DNA of 64,000 nt, taken from an uncultured Prevotella sp. (GTDB lineage Bacteria; Bacteroidota; Bacteroidia; Bacteroidales; Bacteroidaceae). This document shows, one piece after another, positions 23,669 to 33,000 of this stretch (positions are counted from its first letter, which is position 1; the number at the start of each line of letters is the position of its first letter). The position numbers and the translations under genes were made by a program. Where the stretch lies: the NCBI GenBank assembly GCA_900771975.1, contig CAAGPV010000090.1:120294-184293 (forward strand), read 5' to 3'. The notes under the pieces were generated by a model. The model was not told the DNA's origin. It did not search any database and saw nothing but the letters and a program-made list of their open reading frames with translations.

Positions 23669-24508
23669 ATGTCTTACAATAAGTTATCAAAGACGATAGA
23701 AAGGCTTTTCTTTGTCTTCCTGTTGTTGCTATTGTTCGTCAACCATGCCCAAGCGCAAACCGACAAGAAGTTTATCCTACAGCTATCAGCTGACAGTGCG
23801 TCTACCCTCACCTGTTTCCTTCCCGAGAAGAGCAAGGCCACAGGCCGGGCCGTGGTGTGCTGCCCCGGAGGAGGCTACGAGTTTCTTGCCATGGATCACG
23901 AAGGCTATGCGTGGGCTCCGTTCTTCAATCGTCAGGGCATAGCCTTCTTCGTGTTGAAATACAGAATGCCGCACGGCGACCGCACCTTGCCCTTCAGTGA
24001 TGCCCGGAAAGCCCTTGAAACCGTTCGTAGCCATGCAGCTGAATGGCACATCCAACCTCACAACGTGGGCATCATGGGCTTTTCGGCAGGAGGCCATCTT
24101 GCCAGCACCGTGTCTACCCATGGTGAGGCAGACGAGCTGCCCGATTTCTCGTTGTTGTTCTATCCAGTTGTCACCATGGGTCCTGGCACGCATCTGGGTT
24201 CGCGCAATGCCCTGCTTGGTAACGAAAAGGAGAGCACGCCACGCCAATGGGAATACTCCAACGAGCGTCAAGTGCGTGCCGGCATAACGCCACCCGCCCT
24301 TGTCATTCTTGCCACCGACGACACTCTTGTGCCTCCCTGCGAGAACGGCATAGCCTATTATGAGGCATTGCTTCGTGCTGGCATCCACACAGAGCTACAT
24401 GCCTATCCAACAGGAGGTCACGGATTTGGATTTAACGAAGACTATAAGTATCATTCGGAGATGCTGAAAGCTATTACTTCCTTCCTCGACAACTTGCCGG
24501 TGAAGTAA
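23669..24508 (+). CDS. Exported alpha/beta-hydrolase (esterase-like)
   Basis: The 279-residue protein has a signal peptide (about residues 1-30, ending HAQAQ) and an alpha/beta-hydrolase fold: the oxyanion loop PGGGYEFLAMDHEG, nucleophile elbow GFSAGG, acid in ATDDTLVPP and catalytic histidine in GGHGFG. This resembles the acetyl-xylan/feruloyl esterase-like hydrolases common in gut Bacteroidetes. Its convergent neighbour is a GH3 glucosidase, which would fit polysaccharide breakdown, but the substrate is inferred only. Confidence 0.85.
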   Translation: MSYNKLSKTIERLFFVFLLLLLFVNHAQAQTDKKFILQLSADSASTLTCFLPEKSKATGRAVVCCPGGGYEFLAMDHEGYAWAPFFNRQGIAFFVLKYRMPHGDRTLPFSDARKALETVRSHAAEWHIQPHNVGIMGFSAGGHLASTVSTHGEADELPDFSLLFYPVVTMGPGTHLGSRNALLGNEKESTPRQWEYSNERQVRAGITPPALVILATDDTLVPPCENGIAYYEALLRAGIHTELHAYPTGGHGFGFNEDYKYHSEMLKAITSFLDNLPVK

Positions 24509-24522
24509 GCAGAAAGTCAAAA

Positions 24523-24589
24523 AAACAGTTCAGGCTGTCTTCCCCAAAATGTCCAAACGGACAACAACGGAAGACAGCCTGAACTGTTT
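24523..24589. terminator. Strong bidirectional terminator
   Basis: A perfect 21-pair inverted repeat (24523-24543 with 24569-24589), with a small inner hairpin in its loop, lies between convergent esterase and beta-glucosidase genes. It has A and T runs at both ends. Confidence 0.85.
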
Positions 24590-24606
24590 ATATGTTTCAA
24601 CAGGGT

Positions 24607-27090
24607 TTAGTCGATGTTGGGTGTGTCCCAAATCTTGGTCTTGGTGCAGGTCACGTTTTGTGTTAGGTGCCCAATCTTGAGGGTGAAGTCGCCCTCTTCC
24701 AGTGTCCAGCGACCGTCAAAGCCCACAAAGGCAAGTTCTTTGGCAGGCAGCTGGAAGGTAACGGTGCGTGTTTCGCCCGGTTGCAGTTCCACCTTTTGGA
24801 AGGCGCGCAGACGACGGTTGTCTGGGGTGAGCGAAGCCAGCAAGTCGCTCGAATAGAGCAATACAGCCTCTTTGCCCACACGGCTTCCTGTGTTGGTGAC
24901 GTCTACGCTGACGGTGAGCATGTCGTCGGCAGTGAACGAGTTGCGGTCAACTTTCAGGTTGCCATATTCGAAGGTGGTGTAGCTTAAGCCGTAACCGAAA
25001 GGCCATTGCAGCGATACCTTGGCATCATAGTTGTAGGCACCAGCCATGGTTCCAACCTCTTCGCTCACCTTGTAGTCGTAGTTGGCCAGCGAGTTGATTT
25101 CGCGGGGATAGGTGTAAGGAAGTTTTGCGCTGAAGTTGGCATCGCCAGCAAGCAGGTTGGCAAGAGCGTCCCCACCGTAGTTGCCAGGGAGCAGGATGTC
25201 TATCACGGCCTTGCTGAGTGGTTCGATGTCAGCCACGAGACGTGGGCGGCCTTCGTTGAGCACGAGCACGATAGGTTTGCCAGTGGCAGCCAAAGCCTTT
25301 ACGAGGTCGCGCTGGTTCTTTGAGAGCGTGAGGTCGTTGAGGTTGCCCGGTGTTTCGGTGTAGGAGTTTTCGCCTATGCAAGCCACGATGACATCGGCCT
25401 GAGCAGCAGCGCTGACGGCTTTGTCAATTTCGGGAGCATTTTCGGCATCATACGTTCCTTTCTCATTGTAGGTGACGCCTTGGGAGAGGATGATGTTGTT
25501 GGCTCCGAACTTGTTGCACAAAGCCTCATAGATGGTGTTGTATTTTGCCGACAGGTCTTCGGCCTTAGAGCCCTGCCAAGTGTAGCTCCAGCCACCATTG
25601 AGACAACGCATTTGGTTGGCGTTGGGGCCAGTGAGCAAGATTTTGGTGCCTTTCTTCAGGGGCAAGAGCTGGTCTTCGTTCTTCAACAACACTTCCGATT
25701 CCTCGGCGGCAGCAAGTGCTTTGGCAGCAAACTCGTCGCTACCGAACTTGGGATAGTCCTTTGCGCGTGTGTCCGGCTTGTCGAAGAGGCCCAGACGGTA
25801 TTTCAGTCGAAGGATGCGTCTAACGGCATCGTCGATGCGTTCCTGGCTCACCTTGCCCTCGTTGACGAGTTGTTTGAGCAGTATGCAGAAGTCAACGCTG
25901 TAAGGATCCATGCTCATGTCCACGCCAGCGTTGATGGCCAGTCGGATGGCGTCTTTCTTGTCTTTGGCCACTTTCTCGCGTGTATAGAGGTTGTTGATGT
26001 CAGCCCAGTCGGTAATGATCATACCATCCCAGTTGAGGTCTTGTTTCAACCACTTGGTCAGGTATTCCCAGCTGGCGTGTACGGGCATTCCGTTGATGGA
26101 CGACGAGTTGACCATCACCGTAAGTGCACCAGCGCGGATGGCGGCACGGAAGGGCTCAAAGTACTTTTCGCGCAGCATTTGTGGCGATACATAGGCCGGT
26201 GTGCGGTCTTTGCCGGTGAACGGAGCGCCGTAGGCAAAGTAGTGTTTGACGGATGTGGCCACGTTGTAGATGCCCAAACGGTTGTTGTTGTCGCCCTGAT
26301 AGCCACGTATGGCAGCCTCAGCCATGCGGGCGTTCACCACAGGGTCTTCGCCGTAGCTTTCCCAAATGCGTGCCCATCGGGGGTCGCGTCCAAGGTCGAG
26401 TGTGGGGTTGTACACCCAGGGACAGTCGGCAGCGCGGCTCTCATAGGCACAAACCTCAGCGGTGGTGGTGGCCAGTTGGGTGTTGAAAGAGGCTGCCACG
26501 TTGATGGGTTGTGGGAAGAGCGTTCCTCCTTGTACGTAGGTCACACCGTGGTTGTTGTCCAGTCCGTAGATGGTAGGTATGCCGAGATACTTCATCGACA
26601 GTTTCTGGATGAGTGGAATCCACTTCTGCCATTGTTCAACGGTGGCTGCTCGTGTGGCAGGGGCATTGAGGAACGAGCCCACGCGATACTTGGCGATGGT
26701 GGTGTCGAGCATGGTCTGGTTGAGCTTCCATACACGTTTGGCTCCGTCGGGATAGATGTCGACAGGCAGCGAGCCCATCTTGGCAAGTATCTGCTTGTCG
26801 GACAGTTTCAACAGAGCGGCTGTTTCGCTGTCGGGGCGTCCCATCTGTTGCATCACTTGGCGGAGTTTGTCACGGTCGACCGTAGGGTTTTCGACGGTCA
26901 TCGTGCCCAGCACGTCGAGGTTCAGCTCCAGCATCTGCCCCACTTTGTCGTCAAGCGTCATCTTCTGGAGACGTTCTTCCACCTTCTGCTCTATCTCGGC
27001 ATCACGCGGGATGGCGGGACGGGAGGCGTACTGAGCCATCACTGCTGTCGCCATGGTGGCGGTCAGCAAGGTCATAAAAACTGTCTTCAT
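24607..27090 (-). CDS. Glycoside hydrolase family 3 beta-glucosidase
   Basis: The 827-residue exported enzyme has a signal peptide (ending VMAQ), a GH3 N-terminal TIM-barrel domain with LDLGRDPRWAR, the conserved KHY at residues 282-284 and nucleophile D361 in IITDWADI, then the GH3 C-terminal domain (about 460-690) and a terminal fibronectin-III-like domain (DVTNTGSRVGKEAVLLY). It likely releases glucose from beta-glucosides in the periplasm. It is a single-gene unit with its own promoter element at 27139-27146. Confidence 0.93.
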   Translation of the reverse strand: MKTVFMTLLTATMATAVMAQYASRPAIPRDAEIEQKVEERLQKMTLDDKVGQMLELNLDVLGTMTVENPTVDRDKLRQVMQQMGRPDSETAALLKLSDKQILAKMGSLPVDIYPDGAKRVWKLNQTMLDTTIAKYRVGSFLNAPATRAATVEQWQKWIPLIQKLSMKYLGIPTIYGLDNNHGVTYVQGGTLFPQPINVAASFNTQLATTTAEVCAYESRAADCPWVYNPTLDLGRDPRWARIWESYGEDPVVNARMAEAAIRGYQGDNNNRLGIYNVATSVKHYFAYGAPFTGKDRTPAYVSPQMLREKYFEPFRAAIRAGALTVMVNSSSINGMPVHASWEYLTKWLKQDLNWDGMIITDWADINNLYTREKVAKDKKDAIRLAINAGVDMSMDPYSVDFCILLKQLVNEGKVSQERIDDAVRRILRLKYRLGLFDKPDTRAKDYPKFGSDEFAAKALAAAEESEVLLKNEDQLLPLKKGTKILLTGPNANQMRCLNGGWSYTWQGSKAEDLSAKYNTIYEALCNKFGANNIILSQGVTYNEKGTYDAENAPEIDKAVSAAAQADVIVACIGENSYTETPGNLNDLTLSKNQRDLVKALAATGKPIVLVLNEGRPRLVADIEPLSKAVIDILLPGNYGGDALANLLAGDANFSAKLPYTYPREINSLANYDYKVSEEVGTMAGAYNYDAKVSLQWPFGYGLSYTTFEYGNLKVDRNSFTADDMLTVSVDVTNTGSRVGKEAVLLYSSDLLASLTPDNRRLRAFQKVELQPGETRTVTFQLPAKELAFVGFDGRWTLEEGDFTLKIGHLTQNVTCTKTKIWDTPNID

Positions 27091-27138
27091 GTTATTGGCT
27101 TTTAGGTTTTGAATAGTTAGTAATGAATATTATGTCGA

Positions 27139-27146
27139 CAAAGATA
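27139..27146 (-). promoter_or_regulatory. GH3 gene promoter -7 element
   Basis: The minus strand reads TATCTTTG, an exact TAnnTTTG match, 48 bases upstream of the GH3 ATG. Confidence 0.5.
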
Positions 27147-27179
27147 CTGAAAATAATTGAATATATGGGGGCTTTTTCG

Positions 27180-27187
27180 TACTTTTG
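27180..27187 (+). promoter_or_regulatory. Nudix gene promoter -7 element
   Basis: TACTTTTG matches the consensus and lies 35 bases before ATG 27223, excluding the longer upstream frame. Confidence 0.5.
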
Positions 27188-27222
27188 TCCTTATACATCA
27201 CTATTTACCAAAAACAAAACAG

Positions 27223-27651
27223 ATGTTTACCTACCGTTATCCCCATCCGGCGGTCACCGCCGATTGTGTGGTGTTTGCCCATGATGGCGAAGACACCAAG
27301 GTGTTGCTCATTCAGCGCAAGCACGCTCCGTGTGAAGGGCAATGGGCTTTCCCAGGCGGATTTATGAACATTGACGAGACTGCTGAGGCTGCGGCACGGC
27401 GTGAACTGGAAGAAGAAACAGGATTGCGGGTGGACTTGCTCACCCAGGTGGGGGCTTTCAGTGCGGTAGATCGTGACCCGCGGGGGCGTGTCGTCACTGT
27501 GGCCTACTTTGCTACCCTTCCCTTTCCCATGCCCGTGAAGGGAGCTGACGATGCAGCCGAGGCGCGTTGGTTTTCGCTTCGCTCACTTCCCCTATTAGCA
27601 TTCGACCATGCCGATATCCTGAAGAAGGCCTGCCAAATGGCAGGTTGGTAA
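27223..27651 (+). CDS. Nudix hydrolase
   Basis: The 142-residue protein has a complete Nudix box at residues 45-67: GGF, then E52, R60-E61-L62, E64-E65 and G67. It follows the ADP-ribose pyrophosphatase/8-oxo-dGTPase-like pattern (GQWAFPGGF). The exact nucleotide substrate cannot be told. ATG 27223 follows the promoter at 27180-27187. Confidence 0.9.
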   Translation: MFTYRYPHPAVTADCVVFAHDGEDTKVLLIQRKHAPCEGQWAFPGGFMNIDETAEAAARRELEEETGLRVDLLTQVGAFSAVDRDPRGRVVTVAYFATLPFPMPVKGADDAAEARWFSLRSLPLLAFDHADILKKACQMAGW

Positions 27652-27680
27652 GCAGGCAAAAGGCGAACAACCAGTTTCTT

Positions 27681-30083
27681 TTAGAAAGGCAAGCCGATGG
27701 CCAGGTTCAGCGTCTGGGCGTCCTTGAAGCTGTCTACGTTGTAGAATCCTGAATGTCCGGCATAAGGAACGTGCAGACCTATGCCCCAGTCGAGACGAAG
27801 CATGAAGAACCCTATGTCGTAACGTAGGCCTATGCCGGTGCCCAAAGCCATTTCCTTAAACAGATTCTTGGCCTGAAACTTTCCACCTTCGCGAGGAGTG
27901 CCGTCGCTACCGTCGTTGTGGAGCAACCATACGTTGCCCGCATCAAGGAAGACCGCCCCGTAGAGGCTACCCATAAGGTGGGGACGGTATTCGAGGTTGG
28001 CAAGAAACTTGATGTCGCCAGTCTGTTCCACATAGCTCATCATGCGCGTCTTTGAACGGTAGCGGCCCGGTCCGATGCTGCGTGCATTGAAGGCACGGAT
28101 GCTGTTGGCACCACCCACATAGAACTGTTCGGTGTAGGGAGCAACACTGGAGTTGCCGTAGCTCCACACCACGCCAGCGTTGATGTGGGCAGCCACGGTG
28201 CTCTTTTCGCCCACTGTCCACAGTTTGGTGAAGTTGGTTTCAACCTTGAAGAACTGGGCGTAGGGGTTTTTGAACATTGTCTTGCCCTTTTCGCTCCATT
28301 TGGTGCCAAAGCATAATTTTCCCAAAGATATCAGATTGGAAGCTTCGCTCACAGTGGTCCACCACGTAATGGGGTTGCGACAAGTGGAGGGACTGATGTA
28401 GGTGTAGGAGAACGACGACTTGGGGATGAACTGGTCGGCCATGGACGTGCGCAGATAAGGCATACTGTCGGCCAGTGCTTCGAAGCGTTCGGTACGGCTC
28501 TGCATATATTCGTAGGTGAGCGAGAAGGGGCTCAGCGAGAATGTGGAGGTGGCGGTGGGCTGCCAGTTGTAGGTGAGCTCGCCCGAAACGACGTGTCGTT
28601 TGAAGTAGTCGGCACGGTTGATGACGTTGGTGGAAGCTTTCAGCACGGTGGAAGGGGTAGCATAGAAGCGATGCTTGGGCTTGGGCGGTGAGAACGTCCT
28701 TCCCTCTTGGCGGGCTTGTTCCATCTGTTGTTGCAAACGTATCAACCGCTTGCGGATGGGCGTGCGGAAGGGGTTGACGATGCGGGGAATGTCGAGTGAA
28801 GCCTCGGCACCGTACTCGTAGGAGTTGAACTTCGATTTTGAGCCTTCCGAGGCATGGCCAGTCTGCCACTCGTAGGCACCGCGCAGTTTGATGTTGAGCA
28901 GTTCGCCACTGCGGAAAGCGTTGCGTTTGGTGAAACCGACGATGAACTCCGGTCCGAACTTGCCGCTGGTTTTCCCCTTTCCGTAGGCTTCTACATAGAA
29001 GTCGTAAGGCTTGTCGAAGACGCAGCTCACCTCCATGTCAAGGGTATCGCAGCCCTCGGTGGAGTCGCGCGGAGTGAAGGTAAAGTTGGTGGAGGAAAAC
29101 AGTCCGGTGCTGTTGAGCTTGTTTTGCGACTGTTCGAGCTTGTGGGCGCTGAACGGATGGCCCGCCCTGAGCTCTATGGCGCCCAGCATGGCACCCATGC
29201 GTAAGCGTGGTCGCTTGCCGTTATAGTTGAAGGTGTAACGGCGGAAGCGTTGGTGCTGCTGCAAGGAGTCAAACATTTGTTTTTTCATATTGACGGTGAC
29301 GTGACCGATATACCATTTTCGGGTGACACGGCTATCGAGGCTATCGGCCAGTTGCAGGTGTAGTAACACCTTTCCAGGCTCGCTGATGGTGTCGGCAACA
29401 TAGGCAGCGTTGTTCTTGTCGTAATAGTAATAGCCGTTGTCGCGGAAGACGTTGGAAAGGCGGAGACGTTCTTTTTCGAGTTTTTCCACGTTGAAAGGGT
29501 CGCCGTTGTGAAGGATGGCGTTGGCGCTATCGGCCACTATCATGTTGTTGGCATCGGCAGGAAAGTTGACGTAGCTCAGCGAGTCGATGGTCCATAGAGG
29601 CCCCATGTCGACGGTGTAGTGCATCTTGGCCTTCTTAGGGTTGCCCTGTTGCAATATTTCGTAGCCTATCTTGCCGTGGAAGTAGCCACGCTTTTTGAGT
29701 GTGCCCTCGCCCACCGACACGTGAAGGTCGGGATTGGCGTAGCTAAGCAGCACGGGCTTGGAGCCGAACGTTCGTGAAATCCAGCGCCCCAGGCCACTTT
29801 GGCTTTGCGAAAAGGCGTTCCATATCCACAGGCCGATGGGGAAAGGCGACTTCATGGTGGAACTGCCGAAGAGTGAGGCGTTGGGGGTGGTGGCCAAGAC
29901 CACGTCCATCTCTTCGCGGGTCTGGTCGAAATGGTTGCCCTTTTGGTAGTTCTGATAGGTGGTGGGACGCATTCCCGTATAGAGTTGCTCACCGTCGGGG
30001 ATGGCACTTGTGGTGGAGCAGCCGCATAGAACGCAGACTGCCAACAGAACGCCGAGGACGGCAGAAAGATTATTTCTTTTCAT
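27681..30083 (-). CDS. TamA/BamA-family outer membrane protein with lipoprotein signal
   Basis: The 800-residue protein starts with a lipoprotein-type signal (LCGC, C22), continues with POTRA-like segments (about residues 90-330) and ends in a 16-strand-type Omp85 barrel, with the conserved FYVGGANSIRAFNARSIGPG and a final phenylalanine (LNLAIGLPF). Bacteroidetes TamA-like proteins are commonly lipidated and act with TamB to insert or move material at the outer membrane. Its start overlaps the end of the tamB-like gene by 14 bases, so the pair is translationally coupled. Confidence 0.88.
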   Translation of the reverse strand: MKRNNLSAVLGVLLAVCVLCGCSTTSAIPDGEQLYTGMRPTTYQNYQKGNHFDQTREEMDVVLATTPNASLFGSSTMKSPFPIGLWIWNAFSQSQSGLGRWISRTFGSKPVLLSYANPDLHVSVGEGTLKKRGYFHGKIGYEILQQGNPKKAKMHYTVDMGPLWTIDSLSYVNFPADANNMIVADSANAILHNGDPFNVEKLEKERLRLSNVFRDNGYYYYDKNNAAYVADTISEPGKVLLHLQLADSLDSRVTRKWYIGHVTVNMKKQMFDSLQQHQRFRRYTFNYNGKRPRLRMGAMLGAIELRAGHPFSAHKLEQSQNKLNSTGLFSSTNFTFTPRDSTEGCDTLDMEVSCVFDKPYDFYVEAYGKGKTSGKFGPEFIVGFTKRNAFRSGELLNIKLRGAYEWQTGHASEGSKSKFNSYEYGAEASLDIPRIVNPFRTPIRKRLIRLQQQMEQARQEGRTFSPPKPKHRFYATPSTVLKASTNVINRADYFKRHVVSGELTYNWQPTATSTFSLSPFSLTYEYMQSRTERFEALADSMPYLRTSMADQFIPKSSFSYTYISPSTCRNPITWWTTVSEASNLISLGKLCFGTKWSEKGKTMFKNPYAQFFKVETNFTKLWTVGEKSTVAAHINAGVVWSYGNSSVAPYTEQFYVGGANSIRAFNARSIGPGRYRSKTRMMSYVEQTGDIKFLANLEYRPHLMGSLYGAVFLDAGNVWLLHNDGSDGTPREGGKFQAKNLFKEMALGTGIGLRYDIGFFMLRLDWGIGLHVPYAGHSGFYNVDSFKDAQTLNLAIGLPF

Positions 30084-33000
30084 TCTTAAATCTTATTAAG
30101 GTGGTATCGGGACGGTTGGGCAGCAGAGGCTCATTGTCTTTCTTCGGCTTGAAGCGGAAGATGTCCTTGAAATGCTGCAATTTGCGCCGCCACATGAAAC
30201 CGGCGCCAAACTCGCTGAGTTGTCCTTCGAGCCAGTCGTAAGCTTCCCGTTCGTAGTAGAGCTTTAGATATTGGGTTTCGTTCTTGTTGAGACGATATTC
30301 CAAGGAGAAGTTGTCGAAGTAGGCTCCGTTCTCTTCAGACAGTTGTGAACCAGTGGACACGCGGCCACCCATGTTGATGCGCAGGCGGTTGTTCCACAGT
30401 CGTTTTGAGAAGTTGAGGGTGTAGTCGGTGTGGAGCGATCCCGAAGCGTCGGCAGTGCTTTCCATGTTGGCGGTGATGTCGAGACCCATCGAGCTGAGGG
30501 CGCGTCCGGAGATGTCGTTTATTTTGGTCTGCATGAACGAGGCCAAGGCGTTGTTCATGGCGAAGGTGCCGCCCGAACCGTCGGCCAGGTACATGCCAGA
30601 AGCCAGCAAGGTGACGGCAATTTTGGCTTTTTCCTCGGCACTCATGGTGTTGAGGTTGTTTTGGGCGTCAAGGTCTTCGGGTGCTTCCACGATGAATTCC
30701 ACGCCCGGGCGGGCGAGGTTGTTGGTCATCTTCACGCCAGTGGTGAAGTTGACGATGCGATCGTTCATGCCACCGGTGTAGGTGGCTTTGATGTTTTCGG
30801 TGGCGGTGATGTTGAGCGTAGGGTTCATAGGGTCGCCCGTAAACTCGATGTAAGAGCCTTCCTGAATGTTGAACGTGCGCAGAGGTATCATGTCCAACGA
30901 GTATTTCATCTGTCCACTGTTGAGCGTATAGCGTCCGCGAAGGTTCATACTGTTGGTGGGGTCGTAGTGAAGGGTGAGGTCGCCACCGCCGATAAGGTCT
31001 ATATAGTTGGTGTGTTCGCTGTTGAGAGCACACACGATGTGGGCTTGCTCGTCGATGCTGACGCTCATGTCCATCTGGAAACCTTCGATGTTGGGGCGCA
31101 CCACCACCTTGTCGGCAGTGGAATCGTTGAAGTTGGTGAAGTGGACGAGCTGCTCCATCTGGTCGTCGGTGCTGAGGGCACTCTCCCGCATGACGTAGGT
31201 CATATCGGTGTTGCCCAGCACTTCGAGGCGTCCGCCCATCTTTAGCTTGTTGAGCGGTCCGCGCATGGCTCCCACAAAGTTGACGAAGGCTTTGCCGTAG
31301 ACCTCGCTGCGGGGGTTCTCCTTGGCATCTATGAGTTCGAAGTTGTCGGCCTGCATGAGCACGCTCATTGACATCTTGTTGACGTTGCGGAAGTTGAGCC
31401 ATCCATAGAGGTTGAGCGGCTGGTCGTTGTTGGCGTACACCTGGAAGTTCTCGAACAGTAACCTACTGTTCTGGATGGTGACAGGGTCGTTGCCAAAGCG
31501 CATTTTCACGCCGTAAGGGTCGCTATATATATAAGAGGAGTCGAGGTAGACCTCGCCGTTGATGTCGAGATTGTCGAGCGGTCCCTTGACGGTGAGCTCA
31601 CCTTCGCCTGTTCCTTGAAGGCCGATGAGGCGATCTGGTACAAAGCCGTTGACGAAGTTGAGGGGAAACTCGTTGAGCTTGAATACGGCATCGAGGTCGC
31701 CACCAGCATTAGAATCGTAGGTTCCGGTGAGTTGTCCAACGTCGTTGCCGTCCTTGGTGATGATGGCGTCCACATAATGGGTGCCGTCGTCTTTCGGCAT
31801 ATAGACGAGGTTGGTGCCCACGTTGCCCATGGGACAGTCCTCATAGACAAGGTTGTCGATGGTCATATCGCTCGAAACGGTCACCTCGTTGTCGGTATGC
31901 ACGATGTGGTAGTCGCCGTTGAGCACACCGCTCATCTTGGGCATGAAGGGCAGGACGCTGAAGAGCTTGCCCAATTCGAAGTTGTTCATGCTGAGCGTGA
32001 CGTTCTGCAGCGATGTGGAGTCTTCGTCGTTGGAATAGATTTGTACGCCGGCGCCATCGTCAGCCTTTAGCTGCATATGTGCTGAAACATGCTGGTCGGC
32101 GTCCATATAGAGGTAGTTGCCGTCGTTGACGGTAAACTCCTTGTAGCCCATGACCGACTTCTTCGACAGGATGTTCATTTCGATGCCGTTGCCTTTCATC
32201 TGTGCCTGTAGAGCCATGTCGAGGGCTTTCTTGCCTTTTTGGTCGAGGATGGTGGCATTGGTCTGTAGTCCGCGTTCGTAGAACGATCCTTTCAGGTAGC
32301 CTTTAAAGGGATAGTCGTTGACTTGGTTGTTTTCTACGGCAAGGTCGTAGTGGAGTTGCGACTCGTTGGAGGTGAGCACAAGGTTGGCATGGTCGATGGT
32401 GACAGAGTCTTTGTAGACCAGCGAGTCGACGGTGGCCGTACCGTTAATACCGCTTGCTGGCGATGCCGTTAGGTCCACTTGTGCGTTGCGGAACTTGTAG
32501 CCGTTGTTTTGCAAGAGTTGGCTGAAGAAGTTTTCGCGTCCGCTGTTGAGGCTGATGTGTGCCACGGGCAGAAGTTGGCGCAAAGCAACCTGGTCGATGA
32601 GCTTTTCCTTGAATTGGTTTTCCAAGGTGGTCTGTATGCTATTGACAGCTTTAAGCACGCGTTTGTAGCTGCCCTGGGCTTCTGCCAGCAAGTGGAAGTC
32701 GCCACCCTTGACCATGGCGTGGGTGGTGTCAGCGCGCGAAAGCAGACGAAGGGCGATGTCGCCGGGGTTGTAGGTGTGTTGGCGGTCGGTTACTTGCAGG
32801 GAAGAAAGCATTCCGTCCACGTCGTAACAGTCGTTAGTGTTGGTTGAGAAGCGCACGTCTGCCCCAAAACGGGTGGTCATGGGAGCGTCTACAAGTCCCA
32901 ATTGATAGAAGTCAGCGTGGTCGACATTCCCATTGAGCGAGCCGTTGATGAGCTTTTTGTGCATGTTGGCAGCAAACTGGAAGCCTCCTGCGAGAATTGG

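Noticed and set aside
25480..27105. Long open frame (541 codons) on the + strand opposite the GH3 gene
   Set aside because: It is the antisense shadow of a GC-biased coding gene; the GH3 protein on the other strand has clear motifs throughout, and this frame shows none.
30430..31245. Open frame of 271 codons opposite tamB
   Set aside because: Antisense shadow. Translation is low in motif content and rich in Val/His/Gly, as is typical for mirror frames of Bacteroidetes genes.
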